Below, one piece after another: positions 54,977-64,000 of a stretch of 64,000 bases of DNA. The first letter of the stretch is position 1; each line of letters starts with the position of its first letter. Location of the stretch: NCBI GenBank assembly GCA_016271365.2, contig CM057459.1, positions 824,416,501 through 824,480,500 on the forward strand, read 5' to 3'. Below the pieces are notes generated by a model. It searched no databases and was not told the DNA's origin. It worked only from the letters and a program-made list of their open reading frames with translations. The DNA is from Neoceratodus forsteri. Taxonomy: Eukaryota; Chordata; Ceratodontiformes; Ceratodontidae. The position numbers were made by a program, and so were the translations under genes.

Positions 54977-55588
54977 TCAAAGAGAGTTTTCCTGGTAAGC
55001 CAGGTGGGAAAGGTGAGATTTCAACCTCTGCTTGAACACCTGAACCGAAGGGGCCTCCCGATTCTCAAATGGTAGCGAGTGCCACAGGATCAGCCCTTTG
55101 ACACTAAAGGCATGGTCACCAGATGTCTTTAGCCCAACCCTGGGAACAGCCAGAAGGCCCCTGGACAAGGAATGGAGGCAGCGGGCTGAGGTGACAGGTG
55201 TAAGGAGTTCAGTCAGATAGCGAGGACCTAGTCTGTATAGGGCCTTATAGGTGAGCAAACCCACCTTGAAGAGGACCTTCCACCTAATAGGCAGCCAGTG
55301 CAGAGCTTGCAGGACTGGAGTCACATGACCATATCTAGACAGTCCAGTCAGTAACCAGGCCGCTGTGTTCTGCACTAACTGCAACCTCAGGATGGTCCCT
55401 CCAGTGACCCTGAAGTACAGAGAGTTGCAGTAGTCAAGCCTAGAGGTAACAAAGGCATGTACCAGTGTCAGCAGATCTTCAGGAGGAATGAGGGGCTTAA
55501 TCCTGGTGATATTCCTCAAGTGGTAAAATCCACTTCTGACAACAGAAGACACCTGATCCTTAAGTGTCAGTCTGTTGTCAAGGATCAC
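54977..55588 (-). pseudogene. L2-like ORF2 C-terminal domain (copy B), open
   Basis: A 203-residue frame without stops holds ILDNRLTLKDQVSSVVRSGF, RLDYCNSLYFRVTGG, LQLVQNTAAWLLTGLSRYGH, ALHWLPIRWKVLFKVGLLTY, KALYRLGPRYLTELL and a final FKQRLKSHLSHLAY. This is the complete post-RT region of L2-type LINEs. It is isolated from the RT by frameshifts near 55590-55730. Confidence 0.75.
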
Positions 55589-55729
55589 ACCAAGATCTCA
55601 CACCCTTGGAGAAGCCACCAATGGAGCAGACCCCAGAAATATTCCTGTGTTACCACCGTGTGTGCCTCTATCACTCTGATGACCTGGCTCGATCACCAGT
55701 ACCTCCGTCCTATCTGGGTTCAGTCACAA

Positions 55730-56119
55730 TCAGCTGGAGGACATCCAGTCATTGATTTTTGCCAGGCAGATGTTAATCATGTCCACAGCACTGGGTGTTC
55801 CATGGGTAAATGACAAATGCAGTTGTGTGTCCTCTGTATAGCAGTGAAACTCCACACTGAATTGCCAAATGAGTTCACCCTGGGGCAGCATGTACACTGC
55901 GAATAACATAAGTGACAGGATCGAGCCCTGAGGTATTCCATATGACAGGGGCATTGGGGTGGAGGAGAAGTTCCCCATCACTATCCATTGCACCCTATCA
56001 GAGAGATAGGACTCAAACCATTTGATGACAACACCGGCGAGTCCACAGTACTCACAGAGCCGATTGAGAAGCATGAAGTGTTCCACAGTGTCAAAAACCT
56101 CCCTTCTGTGTACATCCAA
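55730..56119 (-). pseudogene. L2-like RT, second half (copy B)
   Basis: From the insertion at 56095 the frame reads FDTVEHFMLLNRL, then YGIPQGSILSLMLFAVYMLP and FHCYTEDTQLHLSF. The catalytic box YADD has become YTED, so the first active-site Asp is changed to Glu. The first half lies at 57319-57560 and ends in VLLDRSSA, which continues directly into FDTVEH. Confidence 0.7.
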
Positions 56120-57318
56120 TCCAATATCCAGATGTATGCAGATGACACTGTCCTCTTCCTATATGGCCTGACTACTCATGCCATCCAAACCCCTCTCAAA
56201 ATGACCTTACAATAGTTAGAGCCTGATTGACACAAACAGCTTAAAACTGAACACCAAAATAATGTTGCCATGACCTTTGGTTCCAAAACAAAACTCTCTA
56301 AGCTTCCTTCACTTCTAGTCTTCTTCTCTCCTAACACCCTCTAGACAATGTCCTTACTTACAAGAACCTCTGCATCTGGTTTGACCGCTCCCTTGACTTA
56401 TCCACCCAGTTCAGTGCACTCCACACACAAAACTGCTCCCTAAGCTTTGACTCCTCTATCGCTGTAAGGCTAGTCTCTCTCCTCCTGTATGATGTGATTT
56501 AGTAGTCAAATAGATGCTCCCTGCATTTGACTATGCCAACATAGTATTCAGTGCTTCCCCCTCTACCTCCCTTGCCAAACTGTACATCTTGTTCCATGCA
56601 TTTTGTAGGTTCATCTCACACTCTACCCCTCACCATTGTGACTGCTACTTCTCTCTTCTTTCCTTCCAGTCTCTTACTCAGAGGTGCTATTCTCATTGTC
56701 TCAGCTTCATAGCCAAATATTGGTTTGCGTCCCTTCCTTCCTACCTTCCCTTCCTCCTCTTCCCTCTGCCCCCTCACTCTACAACTCTCGGTCAATCTGT
56801 GCCCGCACCTTTTCCCTCCCTTGTGTCTGCACCTCAGCTGACAAACTCTCCTTCTCATACAAGTTTCCTTCCCTTTGGAATAGCCTCCTCTCCAAAACAT
56901 ATCTCAGTCCCTCCTCCAATGCTCTCAAGCACCTACTCAGACCCATCCCTGCCACTTCCTGTACCTGTTCCCCTTCCTAAACCCTCCCTCTATAGCCTTA
57001 CTGCCCACTGTGTACCACTGTATATACTTTGACTCCTAGCTTGTATATTACTGTACATATTCAACTAGTGTGTATCTTTTTGTTACTGTACATAGTACTT
57101 GTCCTGTAAAGTGATGTACATAATACTTATGTTGTATAGTTTTAATACTTATGTTGTTTAGTCATGTATTTGCCTCTATTTTTGTACATTCCTGTTGAAT
57201 TTTTTGTATTCCTTGAATTTCTGTTTGTTACCTGTACCCTTTTCCCCGGTCACACCTGAAACAAGCCTCGGTTCAAGGTGCTTTACCTGGTTATTAGCTT
57301 TTAAATAAATAATAAAAA
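56096..57318 (+). mobile_element. L2/Rex1-like LINE (copy E), 5'-truncated
   Basis: It starts at the RT box with SVYIQSNIQMYADDTVLFLY (about 56105-56165) and continues to a C-terminal region (frame 56514-57032) with DYANIVFSASPSTSLAKL and RFISHSTPHHC. These resemble the L2/Rex1-like copy D segments ([16 protein letters not shown]). It ends with TTTAAATAAATAATAAAAA at 57318. On both sides the L2-like copy B frame joins up, so this is a later insertion. C/T-rich sequence near 56680-56830 is decayed coding sequence. Confidence 0.7.
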
Positions 57319-58375
57319 GCTGATGAGCGATCAAGGAGAACAAGAGCTGACCTGTATCATCCATCTCTAGCCCTGAGCAAATCACTATGCACCCTAACTA
57401 ATGCTGTTTCGGTGCTGTGTCTGGCCCTAAAACCTGACTGGAATGTCTCATAGATGTCTAAGAACATGAGATGGTCCTCGAACTGTTGTGCCACAAGTTT
57501 CTCAACAACCTTGCTCAAAAATGGCAGGTTGGAGACAGGATGGTAATTTGCCAGAACGTCCAGGTCAAGAGATGTTTTTCAGGACCTTTTCAAGGCCGCT
57601 TGCAAGATACCCTCTCACATCGAGCACCAGGCAATCCTGGCAAACACCAGGCTAACACCTCTGACACATATCATCCTGAAATGTGTTGGAGATGGGTCCA
57701 GTTCACAATATGTGTGCTTTAACTCTGAGATCACCCCAATGACCTTGGCTACCTCCACAGGTTTAAACTCCTCCCAGACTAGAGGAGTGACTCTCTTTGT
57801 CTTAGCTCAACCACTGTGAGGCAGCACTTGCCTCAATGATGGAATCCCCGACTGTATAGAGGCCACCCTGTCAAAGAAGAGCAAAGCAAACTCATCACAT
57901 AAAGTGGTTGAAAAAGTCTTCTTCGACTGTAGACAGGCTTGGTGTAGCAGTCTGTCCACAGTCCGAAAAAGCTGAGAAGGTCTGTTCTTCCCTATAGCAA
58001 TTTCCCTGGACAGAAATTCTGCATTCTTATGGCTAATTGCCCCCTTGTACTCACCGTAGTGGGCACGCAGGCCCAGTTTGTCCTCCTCTGACCTGGTCAT
58101 CTGCCAGCAATGCTCCAACCTCTGACCCCTGATCTTCATCACCTTGAGATACCCATCAAACCAGGATGATCTCAAGTGAGAGGATCTGTGTCATATGTGG
58201 CTGTGAAATGGCATCATGCACTTCAGATACCACCCCTATTATAGGTGGACACCACCTTGTTGATGTCTATTGCACATGCAGCATCCAACCTAGATAAATC
58301 AGCCATTGCCAGCAGTCCCTCAGGGGACAAACCCCTTAAAGGGCAGTAGCTGACCATCTCAGAAGGGGAACAACT

Positions 58376-58956
58376 TTAAGGGGGGCCCTCAAGCATGAAT
58401 TTCACTGTGCAATGATCAGACCAGGTGAAAGAATCAATCCCAATGTTGCACACCTCAACACAGAGTTGAAACACCAGATCGAGCATGTGGCCATGATGGT
58501 GGGTTGCAGAGGTAACCACTTGTGCTAGGCTCAGTGATGACATCAACTGTAGGAAGTCATAACTGAATTGTGAGGATTTGTCATTGACCCAGGCATTGAA
58601 GTCCCCCAGGAGTAAACACCTGGGGGACTCCAACACCTGCTCAACCACAAAGTCTGCAACCTCCTACAGGAATTCCCCATCAAACCCCGGGGGGCGATAA
58701 ATCAGGAGAATCCTGCCACCTGCACCTGGACCCCCACAAACAGCCACACACTCAAAAGATCTGGTTGTCCCAACTGAATGCACAGTGAAACCCAGGCTGG
58801 ATCTAAAAAAAAGATGGCTAAACCCCCAGCCCTGCATTCCTGCCTCAGACAGTGCACTACAGAGTACCCGGTGGGGATTGCAATCTCCAAAACAGGACTG
58901 GCATTATCAGCCAGCCAAATTTTCATGATACAAACCAGGTCGACAGAGGAAATCAA
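58376..58956 (-). pseudogene. L2-like endonuclease (copy B)
   Basis: The frame 58956-58702 has DLVCIMKIWLADNASPVLE, where the usual TETW is MKIW, so the metal-binding Glu is lost. The frame 58648-58376 has CLLLGDFNAWVNDKSSQFSY, HHHGHMLDLVFQL and FTWSDHCTVKFML, the last two blocks intact. A linker frame (58175-57807) follows, with a segment like YKGAISHKNAEFLSREIAIG. Confidence 0.7.
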
Positions 58957-59266
58957 GTCTGCTTTAATTGCGGTCTAGTTCCTTATCAACCTGGCATTGC
59001 ATAGCACTGCCCAAAGGGGATTAGTGGACACTGCCGGCCCTCTAGCTACCTGCCCACTTGTTCTGGTGGAACTCTTGGGTATGGAGACCAAGACATCTAG
59101 TCTCTATCAAGGCTTCGCTTAATCCCAGTGCATCTCCTGCACCTTAACACTGCAATATCGCTCACCTCTGCTATCCCAGCTGCTATTCCACCTTAAGAAC
59201 AATGGTTCTTCAGGCTATGACAAGATTGAACCCAGGTTACTTAGACTGGCAGACCAAGAAATTGCT

Positions 59267-59704
59267 GTGCCAATCATGTGGTTATGGTTATTCCATAGGT
59301 CACTGATGGAAGACAAAGTCCCCTCAGCCTGGAAAACAGCCTTGGTTACCCCTGTCCCCAAGGAAGGACCCAGTGAACTAGTAGAAAACTATAGACCGAT
59401 TTCTATTATCTGCACACTAAATAAAATGCTTGAGAGACCTGTTTACCAACAAGTCTAGGTAAATATTGAACAACACAGCCTCCTCACTCCATGACAACAT
59501 GGATTTAGAAGACAACATGGCACTGATACTGCCTTGGTGAGTCTAACATCCGACATCCTTACAGCCCAAGACAATGGCCAACTTACTGGTGAGGTCTTCA
59601 TAAACCTTACCAAGGCCTTTGATCTGGTAGACCATCAATTACTCATCTTGCAGCTTAGCTCACTCGGACTGGACAACCACTCAGCACAGTGGTTCAAAGA
59701 TTAC
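59267..59704 (+). pseudogene. L2-like RT, first half (copy C)
   Basis: Frames give DKVPSAWKTALVTPVPKEGP and VENYRPISIICTLNKMLE (59267-59458), a stop, QHGFRRQHGTDTALV, and EVFINLTKAFDLVDHQLLIL (59534-59716). This ends in AQWFKDY at the insertion. Only a few stops separate these pieces. Confidence 0.75.
59697..59704. repeat. target-site duplication, left copy (AAGATTAC)
   Basis: It is identical to 60887-60894. Removing the CR1-like copy and one duplication rejoins the L2-like frame as WFKDYLQNR. Confidence 0.85.
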
Positions 59705-60886
59705 ATAGAAACATAGAAACATAGAAGTTGACGGCAGATAAGGACTGCAAGGCCCATCCAGTCTGCCCATTTCTTTTTCTACCTTATAAATGTGCCATCG
59801 GCCTTTGCTCTGTCAGTGACCTATCTATTCATAGTCATTTGTATTGCTCCCTTATGCCTATCCATGCCTGTTTGAAGCCCTGCACTGTATTCATAGCCAC
59901 CACTTCTTGTGGTAAGCCATTCCATGCATCTACCACCCTTTCTGAAAAAGAATTTCCTCACATTCCCCTTAATCGGCCTCCTCTAATCTCATGCTGTGTC
60001 CTCTTGTCCTGCTATTTTTTCTTATATTTAAACATGTTAGACTCTTTCACCTTGTTTATGCCCTTAAGGTGTTTAAATGTCCTGATCATATCACCTCTCT
60101 CCCTCCTTTGCTCAAGGGTATACATATTGAGCTCCGTTAATCTGTCCTCATATGTCTTCTGATGCAGTCCCTGCACCATTTTGGTTGCCCTTCTCTGGAC
60201 TGCCTCAATCTGGTTAATGTCCTTGTGAAGGTGTGGCTCCAATACTGCACGTAGCATCAGATGGGGGCCTTAACCAATGTCTTGTACAGAGGGATTATTA
60301 CCTCCCTCTTACTTACTTGTGATACCCTACTAATACACCCTAACACCCCTAGCCTTACCTACTGCTTTAGAGGTCTGCTTGGATGATTTCAGGTCATCAG
60401 TGATGATGATGCCCAAGTGTCTTTCTTCCTTTGTGACGCTAGCAACTCCCTCCCAGCCTATAAGTGGCTTCAGGGTTTTCTTCCCTATGTGCATGATTTT
60501 GCACTTTTGCATTAAATCCCAGTTGCCACTCTTCTGACCATTCTGCTAGTTTATCCAGATCTCTTCTCATTCTGCCCACCCATCTGGATCATCTACTCTG
60601 TTGCAGATCTTGGTGTCATCTGCAAACAGACAAGCCTTACCCTCTAGTCCATCTGCAAGAGGTCACTAATGAAGATGTTGAATAGGACTGGCCCCAGGAC
60701 TGATCCCTGAGGTACCCCACTTGTGACTTGCATCTCTTCTGACTGTATACCATTTACCACCACTCTCTGTTTTCTGCCAGTCAACCAGTTTGCCACCCAG
60801 TTGACCAACTTCTGACCCACCCCGAGCCTACCTAGCTTATTTATCAATCTTCTATGTGGAACAGTGTCAAAAGCTTTGCTGAAGTC
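59705..60886 (-). mobile_element. CR1-like LINE (copy D), 5'-truncated
   Basis: The minus-strand frame 60847-60644 reads [20 protein letters not shown], then [20 protein letters not shown]. The catalytic FADDTKICNRV follows (about 60630-60600), then decayed thumb, a frame with AVQRRATKMVQGLHQKTYED, and a 3' tail with CTGGATGGGCCTTGC and TATGTTTC octamers at 59703-59727. The flanking 8-mer AAGATTAC is exact at both ends (59697-59704 and 60887-60894). Confidence 0.85.
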
Positions 60887-60894
60887 AAGATTAC

Positions 60895-61900
60895 CTGCAA
60901 AATAGATCTCAGATAATCAGATGGAAGGAGGTGGAGTCAGTTAAGCGCGCCATTGTGGAAGGTATCCCCTAAGGTTCAATACTGGGGCCCCTCCTATTCT
61001 CCCTGTTTATTAATGACCTACCAAAGAACTGCAGTGGAGCCAAAGTGACCTCTATGCTGATGATGCTATACTATACAGATCTGCTTCGATGCTACACAGC
61101 TAAATCAGCTCCTGAACCATGCCCTCCATACTGGAAACCTGGTTCCTAACAAATAGGCTAGTCCTCAATGAGAGATAAAACAGCTATCCTATTTGGACCC
61201 AATAAACTGGGCCCTGATAGAGTATGCTTACTATCCCTTTATCTGTCCAGTGGCCATCCTATTGAGGTGGTGGATTGCATCAAATAACTGAGAGTATATT
61301 GATCAAGACTGCTCCTTCAAGGTTCATGTTGACCAATTAACCAAGATGCTAAACCAAAAGCTTGGTCTCTGTACCGTCTAACCCCTTTCTCACTCAGGCA
61401 TCCAAGCTAAAGATAGCCACGGGCATGCTTCTGCCCACCATATTCTATGGTGCCCCAGTGCTACACTCACTACAAAATACACGGAGATGCTAAAGCTAGG
61501 GAAAATCGCACACAGAGTCGGATCATTGGCTCCCTGTGCCCAGCCCCTAGCACACCAACAATGTAAAATACTCCACTTACTAAAATGGCTCCTCCCTGGA
61601 GGGCAGACTCTTCTTATGCTTCCTATGCTTGGCCTTCAAACTTCTACAAACAAATGTTCCCCCCAGTCAGAGTCATACCTTATTACTCAAGCAGCCTAAA
61701 AGAACATTAAGATCCTCGTGTCGTTGACTCCTCCACGTCCCAAAAGTATGAACATGCCAAGGTCTTCGGTGGTTCACAACTTACATCCCGTCCTTATGGA
61801 ATGGCCTGCCTAGCAATCTTCAAGACTGCAGCTCACTTGGGGGCTTTAAAAAAGGCCTAAAGATGCACCTGCTAGAGCTAAGCCTCTGTGCATGCCACCA
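60895..61900 (+). pseudogene. L2-like RT, second half and C-terminus (copy C)
   Basis: It resumes with [20 protein letters not shown], then EGIP-stop-GSILGPLLFSLFINDLP and the catalytic LYADDAILY (TATGCTGATGAT at 61053-61064), both Asp intact. The C-terminus is decayed, but near 61780-61870 reads a PSLWNGLPSN and LGGFKKGLKMHLL pair, the final block of the family. Confidence 0.7.
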
Positions 61901-62280
61901 CTGAGGACCGTTTTAATTCACCACCTCTGAAACTAAAGCCTGCTGACTAACATGCTGTTATCCTATTCAGTGGAATTTTATTACTTTTGAAACACTTGAA
62001 ATTGTAATTTGTAAAATTTACCTGATGAATGAACTGTATGTAACTGTCATTCTTGTGAAACTATTGTTACCCCTCCTGTTATTCTCAACTGTACCTAACC
62101 TGCCTGTGATTGTACAATATGTCCTGATTGTAATGTCTGTATTGCACACTTTCCTTGAATTGTTCCTACTTTTATTGTATTGTTGCCTGTAACTAACCCT
62201 GCTGCCCCTGAAAAAGGGGAACATTATGGTCTCAGTGGGCTTACCAGGTCACCAAAATTAAAAAAAAATAAATAAATAAT

Positions 62281-62765
62281 GTCTGTTATGTCAAATGATC
62301 TTTGAAAATCCATGCCTCCTCCTCTGCAAACAAATAGACTACAGTATATCCTGTTATCTGCAATACCACATATAAAACTGTCTCGCAGCCTGTCATCCAA
62401 ATTATTATCAAATTCTCTTTCCTCTGTGAGGCAGCATAGCACAGCCACATCATTACACTCTCTCCTGGCTTCTGATAATACTTAGAGAAGTCATATCACT
62501 CTATAATTTTATTTGACTTTGGGTTGCAGTAGCCCACCACTAAATCTACCATCTCTTTGTAAGAGATATTTGCTGGAGTGCCACTGACTGATGACACTGA
62601 TGATTTGATGAAGTAATATGTTTTGCTCCAACAGAAAGTAAAAAACAAGGAAAATTGCATTTCTCTTGATTTATTTGCCAGTGTCAGTTGCAAAATAGTG
62701 TCCCAACCTTTATGTGTATTAAGTCCAGATCTCACCATCCTTGTATTCTTTCATTGACCCAGAAC
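62281..62765 (-). pseudogene. Ty3/gypsy gag remnant
   Basis: The frame 62738-62496 ends with SKTYYFIKSSVSSVSGTPAN, YKEMVDLVVGYCNPKSNKII. It is followed in another frame by CCLTEEREFDNNLDDRLRDS, FICGIADNRI and GGGMDFQRSFDITD (62448-62281). This matches the gypsy Gag core GPKTY.LL..L..P..P....Y.EL...L..HY.PKP..I, then the L..MLRDRLVCGI.D..IQ..LL block. The zinc knuckle would follow, but the L2-like copy C cuts in at 62280. Gag forms the particle shell; this copy is broken by frameshifts. The strand agrees with the pol fragments at 43374-47940. Confidence 0.75.
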
Positions 62766-64000
62766 CAACCACAGTATACAGGTGTATTCTCTAAGTGCTT
62801 AGCTAGAAGTAGATGTCCCAAAACAAGCTGCTCAGAAATTCTCTCTCTCCAAGCCTGAATTCAATGCACCACAAAAGAAACCTGTATTCCGGTCCTTAAC
62901 TGGCTCTGTAGCAATTCTCCTTTACCCTCATCACCAAAAGCATAATATCTGAGATGGATGGAACTCTATTGTTGTTTGTAACCATTTAACAATTCTGAGG
63001 AAGATCCAAATATTCCTGCTTCTGCAAAGTAGTAAGACAGCCAAAATATGCTAAACCAGGATGTTACATTCCCTCTTTTTGTGGCCAAAATGCTTACTTA
63101 CAGCTTTAAATGCAGTTTGGTAATAAAGAATATGTAACCACAGTGCTTAATACTTAACATTCCCTCTCCCTCATCATTTGCATTCCATAGTACAATTTAT
63201 GTAATATTTACTTTACCATCCTGTAAACTAAAAGATATTGCACAAATACGTTATGGTTCTATATACAGTATGTTAACAATGCAACTCTGAAAGGTGCAGA
63301 TTTGTATTCCTGAACCACATGCCCAAGTATGTTATAAGCCACAAGTTATTTTTATGAATGCTATCTACACTTGGATGTGTGGTTCAAGAATAGGATCCTA
63401 CAGTCTGTAGTGTCTTATTTTACTTATCAAATGGGTAACAAAATAAAATATAAAATAGATTAAAATGAGGTATTGTAAACAATATTTATAATGATAAAGC
63501 CCACACAGAAACTGTCATCTTAAATGAAACTGTGTTTTCAGTTTGGTTATCCAAGGGAACCCTGACCTTAATACTGTATTTTCAACTGCAGTCTTTGTAA
63601 CACAAATTGCATTCCACCCCCCAACTCTACTGGTTTCCTTGCTGTGTCCTACTGTATGCAGGTGCAGAGGGTGTGTGGTGTGATTTTCAGGTGAGCAGCA
63701 CTGCCTTCATTTATATTGCCTGTGCATTATGACTTTTTCAGTCTTGTTGTCCTGCATGCCCCACTCTGAGGTGAGATTTGAATGAGTTATGTCCCGTGAT
63801 CAGCATGCTCACATGAGAGGGAGTTGGAGTACACTATTTAAGAATGGCTGTTCCGAGATGTTTATATGTATAATTGACAGTTTAGAGATGTTCTAAGGTT
63901 CACGGCCACATTTAAGTGTGCCAGTGTATGGCAAGCCATTAGGGACATAATTCATAATCTCTGGCTGTATAGTAAAACACATACACTATATGGTGAAAAA
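62766..64000. other. unassigned interval, possibly gypsy leader and LTR at its left
   Basis: On the minus strand this lies upstream of gag, so a leader and 5' LTR are expected. A candidate LTR edge, TGTAACATCC, lies at 63067 next to a purine run (63079-63068), but that order would suit a 3' LTR, and no matching end was found. The sequence from about 63100 to the window end has no recognisable content. Confidence 0.25.

Larger units (their letters stand above)
54765..59115 (-). mobile_element. L2-like LINE (copy B), split by another LINE
   Basis: Same family as copy A (2292-5836), opposite strand. Order: 5' region (59115-58980), endonuclease (58956-58376), linker (58175-57807), RT first half (to 57319), inserted LINE (56096-57318), RT second half (56095-55730), C-terminus (55588-54977) and 3' end. 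Part of the 5' region matches the sequence before the endonuclease in copy A, for example CAGTGCTATGCAATGCCA beside CAGTGTTATGCAATGCCA. The copy is therefore close to full length. Confidence 0.75.
59116..62280 (+). mobile_element. L2-like LINE (copy C), with a CR1-like insertion
   Basis: The RT first half (59267-59704), the inserted CR1-like copy D (59705-60886), the RT second half with the catalytic box (60895-61100), the C-terminus (to about 61900) and a 3' end with an (AAAT)n tail at 62258-62280 are present. It is 5'-truncated: there is no endonuclease. The tail abuts gypsy gag sequence on the minus strand, so this LINE probably inserted into gag. Confidence 0.75.

Noticed and set aside
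63060..63080. Purine run plus TGTAACATCC as a 3' LTR start of gypsy
   Set aside because: Gag lies on the wrong side for a 3' LTR and no opposite LTR end was found, so it is left as a weak possibility only.
1..64000. tRNA, rRNA and snRNA genes
   Set aside because: I read both strands for typical tRNA T-arm (GGTTCGAATCC) and box sequences and saw no convincing match. A covariance-model scan would settle it.

Overview
This is a window of a large, repeat-rich vertebrate genome. It is dominated by decayed, nested transposable elements, and I found no host gene that I can assign with confidence. Four classes of LINE-related sequence are present: CR1-like, L2/Rex1-like, L1/Tx1-like and a Penelope-like element. 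Alongside them are a Ty3/gypsy element, a second LTR element and non-autonomous hAT-like foldback elements. This mixture, and CR1-like copies ending in octamer tails of the type ATAGAAAC, would fit an amphibian (perhaps a caecilian) or another basal tetrapod. The organism guess is inference only. Nearly every coding region carries stops and frameshifts, so most entries are pseudogenes recognised by conserved domain order.

Layout. 1-1458: 5' LTR and gag-like leader of an LTR element on the minus strand. 1475-7217: CR1-like LINE (+), split by an L2-like LINE (2292-5836). 7240-7665: minus-strand CR1-like tail. 7866-10490: L1/Tx1-like LINE (+). 12160-19125: a longer L1/Tx1-like LINE (+) holding a 1.67 kb hAT-like foldback element (14220-15888) and a small inverted L1 fragment (about 17850-18050). 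19748-19923: a short palindromic element. 21700-24080: Penelope-like element (-) holding a 0.37 kb hAT-like MITE. 25833-26604: three tandem palindromes, followed by a small CpG-rich exon-like segment (26696-26760). 28780-32740: nearly full CR1-like LINE (-) with ORF1 and ORF2. 33531-34680: a second foldback element. 34699-36600: 5' part of an L2-like LINE (+). 36601-43373: L1/Tx1-like LINE (+).

From 43374 to about 62765 there are remnants of a Ty3/gypsy element on the minus strand: integrase C-terminal part, integrase N-terminal part, RNase H and, far away, gag. They are separated by an L2/Rex1-like LINE (43850-46830), an L1/Tx1-like LINE (47946-50214), a CR1-like LINE (50215-54290), an L2-like LINE (54765-59115, itself holding another at 56096-57318) and a further L2-like LINE (59116-62280, itself holding a CR1-like copy at 59705-60886).

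The most useful content is the insertion history. At several junctions the host element's reading frame resumes across the insertion, in three cases with an 8-bp flanking duplication (exact in one, diverged in two). This orders the insertions without dating. The other points worth a second look are an uninterrupted CR1 ORF1 esterase domain with its whole catalytic set (53341-53886), the ~293-bp tandem palindromes, and the exon-like segment. I did not find a previously undescribed biological system that I can defend.
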